The translations under genes and the position numbers were made by a program. This document shows, piece by piece, positions 44,677-51,943 of a DNA stretch of 64,000 bases (the first letter of the stretch is position 1; every line of letters starts with the position of its first letter). Location of the stretch: NCBI RefSeq assembly GCF_004355005.1, contig NZ_SMSJ01000025.1, positions 1 to 64,000 of the forward strand. The letters run 5' to 3'. The notes beneath the pieces were generated by a model. It saw only the letters and a program-made list of their open reading frames with translations. It had not been told where the DNA came from and made no database searches. This stretch comes from Dankookia rubra. Its GTDB lineage: Bacteria > Pseudomonadota > Alphaproteobacteria > Acetobacterales > Acetobacteraceae.

Positions 44677-45302
44677 GTGGGAAGCTCCGAGGCGGCCTCG
44701 AGGAGGGCCGGGTAGACGTCGCGGCCGGCAACGTGGTGCCGACCCTGGTGCAGCAGGCGTAGCCCGGCCGGCACTGCTCGCCGGGGCGCCGGCATACTGA
44801 GCAACGCGGCCCCGAGCTCGCGGGGAGAACTTGTGCCGATCCGCTTCTCCGCGTCGCGGGAGAGGTGATCGAGGGCTTGATAGGTGCGGTAGGCCGCGCG
44901 CAACCAGGGCGTGTCAGTGGCGGGCCGGCTGGCAAGGCAGGGAGCCTCGCCGTGCGCGACAAACACGCGATGGACGGCGCGGACGAGCCAGTTAAGGGCA
45001 GCTTGACTGACGTCGGGCAGCCAGATCAGCACCGCCTCACGGTCAATCTGGTCACTGCCAAGCCTGTGCATGGCCCGGCAGTGCAGACAGGCAGTGGCGA
45101 GGTTGGCGGCCTGGCGGTTGCCGTGGTCGCCATCCAGGGGGAGAGGCTCCGGTGCTACGGGGCGCGGATCACCGCAGAAGCGGCAAGCGCCTGCATCCTG
45201 CGCTGGATCCGCGGTGCCTTGTCCATCATGCCTGGTCCCGTCGAGGGCAGCGGTCCAGGCAGAGGGGTGCACAGCGAAGCCCAGCGGCAGGAGGCGGGTC
45301 AT
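44673..45302 (-). CDS. icmJ: DotN/IcmJ-like zinc protein of the coupling complex
   Basis: A 209-aa cytoplasmic protein with paired zinc ligands CRFCG and CLHCRAMH, separated by PLDGDHGNRQAANLATA, an HNH-like treble clef. The family's WLPDVSQAALNWLVRAVHRVF stretch and the DRLSRDAEKRIG-type helix (here DHLSRDAEKRIGTSSP) match IcmJ/TraT. In Dot/Icm DotN rides on DotL. ATG 45302 is preferred over 45395 since the family begins with the MTRLLPLGFAV segment. Size equals Legionella IcmJ (about 208 aa). Confidence 0.8.
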   Translation of the reverse strand: MTRLLPLGFAVHPSAWTAALDGTRHDGQGTADPAQDAGACRFCGDPRPVAPEPLPLDGDHGNRQAANLATACLHCRAMHRLGSDQIDREAVLIWLPDVSQAALNWLVRAVHRVFVAHGEAPCLASRPATDTPWLRAAYRTYQALDHLSRDAEKRIGTSSPRELGAALLSMPAPRRAVPAGLRLLHQGRHHVAGRDVYPALLEAASELPT

Positions 45303-45309
45303 CGTCGCC

Positions 45310-45708
45310 TCAACGACCGAAGGTGAACGGCTGCGCGCTGGCCGTGGGCGCACCTCCAGTGAAGGTCTGCGCCCCGAGCGTGGCAAATCCGCCAATGCCG
45401 GCGATGATCGAACCAGCGACGAAGCCGACCACCGCCATGCCGTACAGGCCGCGCCCTTGGTTGTTGCGGTTGGCGCCGCCGAACAAGTACCAAGCCGACA
45501 GCAGAAAAACCATCGCGCCGACGATCAGGAACAGCGGACCCATGATGGCGCTACCAGCGCGCCCCAGACCGGTGCCGATCTGCTCGCCGCGGGCGAACAG
45601 GTCAGCGCCCTGGGCCAGGGCATCGGGGATGCCGGCTAACAGCGCGGCTGTGGCAACCGAGGCGGCGAGAGCGGCCCGGGCGGTAAGGGTGTTGCGCAGG
45701 CTTGGCAT
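45310..45708 (-). CDS. icmD: IcmD/DotP-like small membrane protein
   Basis: A 132-aa protein, the same length as Legionella IcmD. It has a signal-like N-terminus (ALAASVATAALLAGIPDALAQ) and two membrane helices (GPLFLIVGAMVFLLSAWYLFG and GMAVVGFVAGSIIAGIGGFA) around a short NRNNQGRG loop. The hydrophobic pair is also typical of VirB2-type pilin-like subunits, so that is an alternative reading. Lies between dotE and dotN. A motif copy and a GGCGA-CAGTT-TCGCC hairpin precede it. Confidence 0.6.
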   Translation of the reverse strand: MPSLRNTLTARAALAASVATAALLAGIPDALAQGADLFARGEQIGTGLGRAGSAIMGPLFLIVGAMVFLLSAWYLFGGANRNNQGRGLYGMAVVGFVAGSIIAGIGGFATLGAQTFTGGAPTASAQPFTFGR

Positions 45709-45765
45709 GGTGCTTTTCTCCTACCGGCGAAACTGTCGCCCTCTGAGTGCGAATATCCGGCCGAC

Positions 45766-45777
45766 CGGCGCGAATGG
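45766..45777 (-). promoter_or_regulatory. CCATTCGCGCCG motif, exact copy, 57 bases before icmD
   Basis: In the 81-base dotE-icmD gap. Downstream GCCGGATATTCGCACTC resembles the matching region before dotF (GCCGGACATTCGGCTC), a second shared block. Confidence 0.75.
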
Positions 45778-45789
45778 CGCCGATGCTTG

Positions 45790-46326
45790 TCAGGAGCCGG
45801 TGGGAAGCAGCTGGACGAGCGAAGCGGCCACCTGGTCGATCCGCGCCACGAGGCTGCCGGAGATGAACAGGACGGCGGGAACACCCCAGCCGTGGCGCCG
45901 CGTGCCCTTGGCCACGCCGATTGCGGCGAGGACGCCGCGGAAACACACCGCAGCGCCCATCGCAGCCCAGAACAACTTGAAGCTCTCAAGGACAGCGACG
46001 AAGGACTGCGCCGGGGTCATGTTGGCCCAGGCGCCGATGTCGACCTGCTCATACGAGGACATGCCGACGCTGTAGGTGCCGGTGGTCCCGAGCGTCGTGC
46101 CGGTCAGGTTCAGCAGGTTGGTGAACCCGACAAGCATAAAGCCGAACATCATGATGCAGGCTGGCGCCCACCTGCGGGCGTACCAGCTGGAGCGCGGGTT
46201 GGCGGATTGCCACAGCGCATAAGCACCGCCGGCAATGGCCGCCATGCCAGCGATGAGGCAGAGTGGGCCGAGCCAAGCGAAAACGAGGCCGGCAACCCGG
46301 TTGCTGAAGGTGATGAACCACTGCAC
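45790..46326 (-). CDS. dotE: DotE/IcmC-like (TraQ) membrane protein
   Basis: A 178-aa protein with four membrane helices (near residues 15-38, 50-72, 107-127 and 145-165), for example LGPLCLIAGMAAIAGGAYAL and ACIMMFGFMLVGFTNLLNL. Length and topology fit IcmC/DotE (about 194 aa) rather than any soluble Dot part. Encoded 13 bases after dotF and before icmD, the same neighbourhood as in I-type systems. Family named on topology and synteny. Confidence 0.6.
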   Translation of the reverse strand: MQWFITFSNRVAGLVFAWLGPLCLIAGMAAIAGGAYALWQSANPRSSWYARRWAPACIMMFGFMLVGFTNLLNLTGTTLGTTGTYSVGMSSYEQVDIGAWANMTPAQSFVAVLESFKLFWAAMGAAVCFRGVLAAIGVAKGTRRHGWGVPAVLFISGSLVARIDQVAASLVQLLPTGS

Positions 46327-46339
46327 TGTGCGCGCCCCT

Positions 46340-47341
46340 TCAGTTCGTAATGGTGCCGCGCTCGGTCAGGATCTCCCAAGCCGTGCTCTTCTGAGTGATG
46401 GACAGCACCTTGCCGTAGCCAGGCACGTCGCTGCCGGGCTTAGCCTCGACCGCCGGCGGCTGGCCCGGCGCGGGATTGATTGCGACCAGGTAGGCGAGGT
46501 TGTTGGCCGCCCCGGTGATCCGGTACGTCGTCGCGGCATTTGCGGAACGCGGAGCGGGCGCAGCGGCCGGCCGCTGCGGTCCTGCCGCCGAGGTAACTGC
46601 TACCGGCGGCGAACCTGCACCCGCAGCGACGGACTGCGTCGCCGCCATGCTGACCTTGGCCTCGAGGAATGCGATCCGCGAGTTGACGTCGGCCTGCGCC
46701 GAGCGAAGATCAGCCTGCAACTGCCCGACTTCTCGGCGCAAAGCGATCTGCGCCTTGAGACTCTCGCTCAGCAACGCGCTGACCGAGGTCATCATCGCGG
46801 AGAGCTTGCCGACTTCCTCATTTGGGGCCGGCGCGGCAACGGGCGCCACGATCGGCGCCGTCGCTTGCTGCAGGAGCTGCCGCTGCTCGGCCAGGGGATC
46901 GGGCTCTGCTCGTGGCGCCGGCGATGCCGCGACGGGTGCCGCCGCAACCGGGACAGGAGGGGGAGCCGCCTGGGGCACGACGGGAGCCGATGTCTCGGCC
47001 AGTACCGCCACCGGCTGTGGCGCTGCCGGGACAGCACCGTAGCGGTCGAGCGTAGGCGAGGAGGGCGGCGTCGCCGCGACGGCCGGAGCCTCCATCTGCA
47101 GGCCGAAATCTGCCGGCCCAGGTTGGGACAGGCCGACGTAGAGGATACCCGCCACGCCGCACACCACGATGGCCGTGGTGGCAAGGAAGGCGGTGCGCCG
47201 GGAAACGAAGCCAGGCAGTGCCCGCCAAAGGCTCGGGTCGGTCGGGGCCTCATTGGCGGGTGCGCCCGATACCGGCGGAGGCGGCTGTTCGGCTACGCCC
47301 TCCCCTGGCAGACGCAGGTTGCTGGCATGCATCATATCCAT
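46340..47341 (-). CDS. dotF: DotF/IcmG-like (TraP) inner-membrane protein
   Basis: A 333-aa protein with a cytoplasmic N-terminus, one membrane segment (TAFLATTAIVVCGVAGILYV, about 50-70), a long Ala/Pro-rich periplasmic linker, a coiled-coil stretch (LRREVGQLQADLRSAQ) and a C-terminal domain (TTYRITGAANNLAYLV, VPGYGKVLSI). This architecture fits DotF/IcmG. ATG 47341 follows GAGG; a longer reading overlapping dotG is rejected. Confidence 0.7.
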   Translation of the reverse strand: MDMMHASNLRLPGEGVAEQPPPPVSGAPANEAPTDPSLWRALPGFVSRRTAFLATTAIVVCGVAGILYVGLSQPGPADFGLQMEAPAVAATPPSSPTLDRYGAVPAAPQPVAVLAETSAPVVPQAAPPPVPVAAAPVAASPAPRAEPDPLAEQRQLLQQATAPIVAPVAAPAPNEEVGKLSAMMTSVSALLSESLKAQIALRREVGQLQADLRSAQADVNSRIAFLEAKVSMAATQSVAAGAGSPPVAVTSAAGPQRPAAAPAPRSANAATTYRITGAANNLAYLVAINPAPGQPPAVEAKPGSDVPGYGKVLSITQKSTAWEILTERGTITN

Positions 47342-47381
47342 GACGGGACCTCGCTTGTTGTGAGCCGAATGTCCGGCGCGG

Positions 47382-47393
47382 CGGCGCGAATGC
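47382..47393 (-). promoter_or_regulatory. CCATTCGCGCCG motif, one mismatch, 40 bases before dotF
   Basis: Reads GCATTCGCGCCG on the minus strand, in the 58-base dotG-dotF gap. Confidence 0.65.
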
Positions 47394-47399
47394 CGCCAG

Positions 47400-48599
47400 C
47401 TATTCGTCGACCTCAAGCGAGGTGCGGAACATGATTCCGAGCTCGGCGCCGGCATCGATGAAAATAGTCCGCTCGCGGGGCGCCTGCTCGCGCAGCATCT
47501 GGCCAGCCGAGGCGCCAGCAGCGCCCGCGCCGATACCGATCATCTGCTCGGGCGTGAACTGCCGGAACGCGGAGAACCCTCCGTAGGGCCCGGCGGCGAC
47601 AGTGGAGCCGGACGAAAGCAGCGCTTGGCCGAGCCCCTGCACGAAGGCCGCAGCGGCCGGAAGTACCAGGCGCTCGACGGTGTGTGGATCGACGCGACTT
47701 GCGACCGCAGAATCCATGGTGTCAGGGGCTACGGCAAATGCGTCAACCGGCACGGGCCTGCCGTCGATGGCGATGCTGTTGAATCGCAATCCAAGCAGGG
47801 CGCCCGGCTGATTGCCGCTGCCCTGGCGGGTGTACGATCCCAGCAAGCGGCGGCCGGCGATCGGACCGGACAGCGCCTGGGCGATAATCGTCGGCGAACC
47901 CTGGTCGGTGTTGCCGCCAGTGACGATCACCCCATACACGCCCGTGCCGGCCTCCATCAGCAAACGCTTGGGGCGCTGCGTTGTAGCCCGCGGCGGCGGG
48001 GAAGCCGTCTGCATCAGGCTTCCAGTAGGCGTCGTGTTGCCGGCCAGACGGGCTTGGCCTGGGCGTGCCGCGCCGCCATCCTCATAGATGTTCTGGCCGG
48101 AATCCTTGCCTCGCCAGGATGCAAGCAGGGCATTCATGGCATCGAGCTTGGATTTGATCTCGGACTCAGTCGCCACTCGTGCCGGCGCAGCTGCGGCGGC
48201 CGGTGCAGCGGGAGAGGGTGCCGCCGGCGCGGCCATCTCCTCCAGCCGTACTGTGGAAGGAGCACCCTGAGGCCCTACGTCACCCGGCTCACGGGTGACA
48301 AATCCGCCCATATCCGGGGTGTAGCTCTGTCCGCGGTTGCCCGCCGCATTAGCGTCGCGGGTGGCTGCGGCCTGGCGAAGTCGCTCCTGCTCGTCTGTGC
48401 GGTTAGGACCGGCTAGGCCGCCGCGGATGGTTGCGGGCGTGCTGGATGCCGTGGAGGGATCGAAGCTCGACGTCGTCGTTCCCGGCCGCAGCACGAGGTA
48501 GCCGACGACGGCGATGGCGGTCAGGGCCGTGGCGCTGATCGCCGCGAGGCGGGCGGTGCCTGCGCGTGGCATCACCTGGGGGATTGCAGGGAGTGCCAT
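47400..48599 (-). CDS. dotG: T4BSS core channel protein DotG/IcmE (TraO)
   Basis: A 399-aa VirB10-like protein bridging both membranes. A membrane segment lies near residues 20-40 (LAAISATALTAIAVVGYLVL), followed by a low-complexity periplasmic region. The conserved C-terminal TrbI-type domain runs from GTGVYGVIVTGGNTDQGSP through GPIAGRRLLGSYTRQG, LLGLRFNSIAIDGRPVPVDA and FVQGLGQALLSSGST. It is far shorter than Legionella DotG (about 1048 aa), which carries extra repeats, and close to plasmid TraO (about 430 aa). Stop is 58 bases before dotF. Confidence 0.88.
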   Translation of the reverse strand: MALPAIPQVMPRAGTARLAAISATALTAIAVVGYLVLRPGTTTSSFDPSTASSTPATIRGGLAGPNRTDEQERLRQAAATRDANAAGNRGQSYTPDMGGFVTREPGDVGPQGAPSTVRLEEMAAPAAPSPAAPAAAAAPARVATESEIKSKLDAMNALLASWRGKDSGQNIYEDGGAARPGQARLAGNTTPTGSLMQTASPPPRATTQRPKRLLMEAGTGVYGVIVTGGNTDQGSPTIIAQALSGPIAGRRLLGSYTRQGSGNQPGALLGLRFNSIAIDGRPVPVDAFAVAPDTMDSAVASRVDPHTVERLVLPAAAAFVQGLGQALLSSGSTVAAGPYGGFSAFRQFTPEQMIGIGAGAAGASAGQMLREQAPRERTIFIDAGAELGIMFRTSLEVDE

Positions 48600-48601
48600 G
48601 G

Positions 48602-49501
48602 TCAGTTCGTCCTCACACGCACGATGCTGTTCCGGGCGCCGGTCGCCATGGAAATCGCCATGTCGCCGGTCGCGCTGTTGATCGGCAGTCGGTAGATCCT
48701 CACCCCACCTTCGGCCGACATCTGTCCGGTCGGCTCCGGCGCGAGGATCGGATAGGGCGATCGCACGAAGAGATCGCTGCCGGAGCGCCAGGCGCGGACC
48801 TCGTCGGGCGATGCTCCTGAGATCGCCAGGGAGCGGGCGCCGGCTGGGGTGATCCCCTGCAGCATTGCCTCCATCCCGGCATCGCCACTGTCGACGGGGA
48901 TCGCGCCATCAACCTCGGTCGGCTCGGCACCGGGCCGGTAAGCCGAGACATGGACTGCGGCGCGGGCGTCGTACGCACCGGTCCCCGTGACGATCTGGAA
49001 TGTGAGGGGGGCGGGTGCGCCCTCCAGATAGACCACAAGGCCGCCGCGCGGGAACGTGCCGCGGACGGTCACCTGAACCGTGTTACCGTTGGCAATGGGC
49101 CGCCGAACCGTAAATCCGTTTGGGTCAGTGTCAGTGGCAGGGTTGCCGTTACTGTCGCCCGCGACGGGCCAAGGGCGGCCGGAGCGATCGAAAAATGAGA
49201 GTGTCGCCGGGTAGCCCACGGCGGCCTGGACGATCGGGGTTACGCCGCCTGGCGCGAAACCCATGTTGACCCGCCGGTTCAGCGCACTGACCAGGGTTGC
49301 CGGGCTTCCGATACCGGCGCGGGCTCGCTGATCCGCGTTAAATCTGTTCATCAGGTCGTTGACCTGATCAGGGGTGAATGGAATCGCATTGCGCAGCGCC
49401 GCCGCGTAGGCAGGATCGCTCTGCGCTGGATCGGGCGCCTGGGCCTGCCCGACTAGGGGCAAGGCGAGCACGGCAATTGCGGTGAGGACGGCGGAGCGCA
49501 T
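48602..49501 (-). CDS. dotH: T4BSS outer-membrane core protein DotH/IcmK (TraN)
   Basis: A 299-aa exported protein with a signal peptide ending near GQAQA. Family stretches include IPFTPDQVNDLMNRFNADQR, YPATLSFFDRSGRPWPVAG, NTVQVTVRGTFPRGGLVVYL and a C-terminal block VRIYRLPINSATGDMAIS. It forms the outer-membrane ring with DotC and DotD. The dotI stop TAA overlaps its start by one base. Confidence 0.87.
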   Translation of the reverse strand: MRSAVLTAIAVLALPLVGQAQAPDPAQSDPAYAAALRNAIPFTPDQVNDLMNRFNADQRARAGIGSPATLVSALNRRVNMGFAPGGVTPIVQAAVGYPATLSFFDRSGRPWPVAGDSNGNPATDTDPNGFTVRRPIANGNTVQVTVRGTFPRGGLVVYLEGAPAPLTFQIVTGTGAYDARAAVHVSAYRPGAEPTEVDGAIPVDSGDAGMEAMLQGITPAGARSLAISGASPDEVRAWRSGSDLFVRSPYPILAPEPTGQMSAEGGVRIYRLPINSATGDMAISMATGARNSIVRVRTN

Positions 49502-50145
49502 TATCGAACTCCTGGCAGGCGCGTCAGCGGCTTGGCGACAAAGACGGCGAACGCGATGCCCCGCGGATGCTCGGGCTCATCGGTGCGGGAGATCGTCATG
49601 TCGAGCAGCAGATCATCAGGGACACCGCCGTTGTTGTTCTCGAACACCACGCGGATCGGCATCTGGACGCGCCAGGTGTAGCGGTCACCGATCACGGCCT
49701 CACGGACGATTTCCGGGGGGCCGAGTGGCACGGGCCGCGCTACGAGAGACTTTTCCTTGATGGTGTCGAGGTTACGCCGGAATGAGGCACCGAACCCACG
49801 CCACGCCGTGTCGCCAAAGCATCCCTGAGCCCGTCGCGCTTGCTCTGGCCAGTGCACGTAATCGATGTCGTAGGCCATCACGGCACAGTCGCGCGCCCAG
49901 GCCAGCACGCCCTCACGCGTGACAACAGGATCCGAGAGCGGGCGCAGTGGCACAGGCTGCTGCATGCCGTTCGTGGCGAAATACTCGCGCGCCGGAGGCC
50001 GGACCTCGCGGTAGAGCACGGCTCCACCGAGAAGGAGAGCGCCTGCCCCGAGCACCACGAGGCCAGTCAGGGCCTTGTTGAGCAGCCGGGCGGTGAATTC
50101 AGGGTTCGCAATCTGCCGGCGAACCGCAGCCTGTCGGTTTTCCAT
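49501..50145 (-). CDS. dotI: T4BSS inner-membrane protein DotI/IcmL (TraM)
   Basis: A 214-aa VirB8-like protein: short cytoplasmic start (MENRQAAVRRQIANPEF), one membrane helix (ALTGLVVLGAGALLLGGAVL, near 24-43), and a periplasmic NTF2-like domain with VLAWARDCAVMAYDIDYVHW and YTWRVQMPIRVVFENNNGG. ATG 50145 has AGAGAGAG ahead and a motif copy 20 bases upstream. Its first ~120 bases are duplicated in the next gene upstream. Confidence 0.88.
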   Translation of the reverse strand: MENRQAAVRRQIANPEFTARLLNKALTGLVVLGAGALLLGGAVLYREVRPPAREYFATNGMQQPVPLRPLSDPVVTREGVLAWARDCAVMAYDIDYVHWPEQARRAQGCFGDTAWRGFGASFRRNLDTIKEKSLVARPVPLGPPEIVREAVIGDRYTWRVQMPIRVVFENNNGGVPDDLLLDMTISRTDEPEHPRGIAFAVFVAKPLTRLPGVR

Positions 50146-50179
50146 GCCGAAACTCTCTCTGGATACGGCGCGAATGGCG
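50051..50179 (+). repeat. 129-bp duplicated segment, copy 1 (dotI head and leader)
   Basis: Same length as 50317-50445 with no gaps by eye and mostly identical. Covers the first ~30 codons of dotI plus its leader and motif. Confidence 0.9.
50166..50177 (-). promoter_or_regulatory. CCATTCGCGCCG motif, exact copy, 20 bases before dotI
   Basis: Followed by TATCCAGAGAGAG, which serves as the ribosome-binding site. Confidence 0.75.
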
Positions 50180-50186
50180 TCGCTGA

Positions 50187-50411
50187 TCAGCGGATGGCTT
50201 CCTCGATGCGAGCGGCAAAGCCGTCGCACAGCGTGCGGTGGCTCGACTGCGCCCTTAGCTCCTCGGAGGTAAAGGTCGCGACCGTGCGCCAGAACAGGAT
50301 GAGTGAGCCAGCGATAAGCACCACGAGGCCGGTCAGGGCCTTGCTGCGCAGCCGGGCGATGAGCTCGGGGTTCGCAATCTTCCGGCGAACGTCAGCCTGT
50401 CGGTTTTCCAT
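50187..50411 (-). CDS. 74-aa fusion protein born from tandem duplication
   Basis: The first ~40 residues copy DotI (MENRQADVRRKIANPEL, then ALTGLVVLIAGSLILF) including its membrane helix. The last ~32 copy the tail of the GcrA-like protein upstream (TVATFTSEELRAQSSHRTLC against STGATFTSEEAKAQSSYRAMC). The start, ribosome site and motif match those of dotI. The frame stays open although the copies have diverged, which suggests it is still used, perhaps as a small membrane protein. No known family. Confidence 0.6.
   Translation of the reverse strand: MENRQADVRRKIANPELIARLRSKALTGLVVLIAGSLILFWRTVATFTSEELRAQSSHRTLCDGFAARIEEAIR
50225..50297 (+). repeat. 73-bp duplicated segment, copy 1 (tail of GcrA-like gene)
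   Basis: Matches 50492-50564 at the same ~267-base offset as the neighbouring dotI-head repeat, so both belong to one tandem duplication. Confidence 0.85.
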
Positions 50412-50445
50412 GCCGAAACTCTCTCTGGATACGGCGCGAGTGGCG
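50317..50445 (+). repeat. 129-bp duplicated segment, copy 2 (fusion-gene head and leader)
   Basis: Second copy of 50051-50179. Confidence 0.9.
50432..50443 (-). promoter_or_regulatory. CCATTCGCGCCG motif, one mismatch, 20 bases before the fusion gene
   Basis: Reads CCACTCGCGCCG; duplicated together with the dotI leader. Confidence 0.6.
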
Positions 50446-50453
50446 CCTCGCAA

Positions 50454-51260
50454 TCAGTGGACGGCAGCCACGGCGTAATCAGAGATGCCTGCGCACATCG
50501 CGCGGTAGCTCGACTGGGCCTTTGCCTCCTCGGAGGTGAAAGTGGCGCCGGTGCTCCAGAACAGCCGGCCGCGGACCTTGCAGCGCCGCTCCACCATGCG
50601 GGGCAGCAGCCGAGCGTGCCGGGCGCGGTACTCGGCTTTGTAGTCCTGCAGCAGGAATTCCGAATCCCGCTTGGGCAGTTCGAGCCGGTGGGCTTTGCTG
50701 GCGATGGTCGTGGGCGACACCACGAAACCCAGCTTGTCGCTCAGATCGCGGGCGATGGCCTTGTGGTGCTGGAAGGAAAACCACCGGTCGGCCAGCCAAC
50801 GCTCGAGATCGTCCGTCCAGACGAGCTGATGGCGCTTCGGCCCGATGTCGATGCCGGGGAAAAGCGGCAGCAGGTCGAGCAGGCTGCTCCGAGCACGCTT
50901 GTAGAGGCCAAGCCAGCGCGCCTTGCTACGGACGCCGGAGGGGGAGCGACCCAGGTGCGTGGCGATGTGGGATGTGGTGAGGTCGCGGATCCAGAGGTCG
51001 ATCAATCGACGGATGGCGGCGACGTCCCAGGCATGCTGCCCATGACCGACGCGCATCGGGCGGTCGGCAGGGGTAGGCAGGTCCAGATGGACGATGCGGC
51101 TCATCAGCTGCTCGTCGGTCAGGCCGAGATAAGCGGCGCACGCGTCGCGGCCGTGCCCCTGATCGATTAGGCCGGCGAGGACGCGGTCGCTTGGCGCTTG
51201 GCTGGTGGAGACACCAACGATGCAGGTTTGATGGGCGGTAAGATTGGAACGGGAACTCAT
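50454..51260 (-). CDS. GcrA-like repeat DNA-binding protein, first gene of the T4BSS operon
   Basis: A 268-aa protein with two GcrA/SANT-like helix-turn-helix units: WDVAAIRRLIDLWIRDLTTS with HIATHLGRSPSGVRSKARWL (about 78-120), and LVWTDDLERWLADRWFSF with ISPTTIASKAHRLEL-type recognition (here VVSPTTIASKAHRLEL, about 150-200). No enzymatic motif. Likely a regulator or DNA-processing accessory of transfer. ATG 51260 has GGAG 7 bases upstream. Its 3' end is the source of the duplicated tail in the fusion gene. Confidence 0.6.
   Translation of the reverse strand: MSSRSNLTAHQTCIVGVSTSQAPSDRVLAGLIDQGHGRDACAAYLGLTDEQLMSRIVHLDLPTPADRPMRVGHGQHAWDVAAIRRLIDLWIRDLTTSHIATHLGRSPSGVRSKARWLGLYKRARSSLLDLLPLFPGIDIGPKRHQLVWTDDLERWLADRWFSFQHHKAIARDLSDKLGFVVSPTTIASKAHRLELPKRDSEFLLQDYKAEYRARHARLLPRMVERRCKVRGRLFWSTGATFTSEEAKAQSSYRAMCAGISDYAVAAVH
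50492..50564 (+). repeat. 73-bp duplicated segment, copy 2 (tail of GcrA-like gene)
   Basis: Second copy of 50225-50297. Confidence 0.85.
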
Positions 51261-51354
51261 CGCTCGGCTCCGGCAGCGGAGCGTTCAGCCCCGCATTATA
51301 CCGAGCCGGTATATTTCTACCGGATATATCGTGCAATATATCTAATGGGTATAC
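51261..51354 (-). promoter_or_regulatory. promoter and operators of the T4BSS operon
   Basis: The 94-base AT-rich gap holds three perfect inverted repeats: TATACCG-AGC-CGGTATA (51297-51313), CCGGTA-TATTTC-TACCGG (51306-51323) and GATATAT-CGTGCA-ATATATC (51323-51342). On the minus strand a perfect TATAAT lies at 51300-51295, overlapping the first palindrome. A repressor bound there would block the promoter; the XRE protein encoded just upstream is the obvious candidate. Confidence 0.75.
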
Positions 51355-51630
51355 TCAGCGGCTCAAGAGGTTGTGAACGTTCGACCCGAGTGCCTTCGCA
51401 ACACGGGTCATGACCTCGAATGTCATATCCGCTTTCCCACCTTCGATCCGGGACAAATACCCCTGCTTGATCCCTACCTTTTCGGCTAACTCCGCTTGGG
51501 TGAGAGACAGCGCCTTGCGAGCCGCTTTGACGTTGGCACCAAACGTTATGCGTTCGTCATCACCCATCCCGACTTGAACCCTCGGCTGATTAGCTGGCTC
51601 AGCCGCCAGAATGGGATCGAGGTAGATCAT
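51355..51630 (-). CDS. XRE/Cro-CI family transcriptional regulator
   Basis: A 91-aa repressor-like protein with a single HTH_3 domain: FGANVKAARKALSLTQAELA, then EKVGIKQGYLSRIEGGKAD and VMTRVAKALGSNVHNLL. The start is uncertain: ATG 51630 (MIYLDPIL) or ATG 51567 (MGDDERITFG), which would leave just the HTH. Longer readings are not protein-like. Lies immediately upstream of the palindromic operators of the T4BSS operon and probably controls transfer. Confidence 0.8.
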   Translation of the reverse strand: MIYLDPILAAEPANQPRVQVGMGDDERITFGANVKAARKALSLTQAELAEKVGIKQGYLSRIEGGKADMTFEVMTRVAKALGSNVHNLLSR

Positions 51631-51943
51631 AATGACCGAGTCTCTCAAGGCGCCGCGCGAACCGACGCTGGTCCCAAGTGCCTCGAACACGTATTTCCGG
51701 GAACAAGCCACGAACGAGCCGCGTGTAACGAAGGTTCTAGTGCTCAAAACCGGACGTTCGGGACCCACGCTTAGGTCGGGTCTGAGCGGAAAGCGACGGC
51801 AGAAGGCCCTCGCCTCAAGGTCTTGTCCGTCTCCCCAAACAGACAAGGACAAAGCCCGTCTAGGTTCAAACCGGACGGCGTGGTCTGGCCGAAAGCAGAA
51901 TGGCGGCTCCTGAGCGCGGTGGCGCTGAAAGCAGCCGCCAGCA
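51631..51943. other. 313-base gap with no supported gene
   Basis: Marks the left edge of cargo block 2. Contains degenerate sequence (around 51745-51905) similar in character to non-coding dispersed remnants elsewhere in the window. No gene, RNA or clear hairpin seen. Confidence 0.4.
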
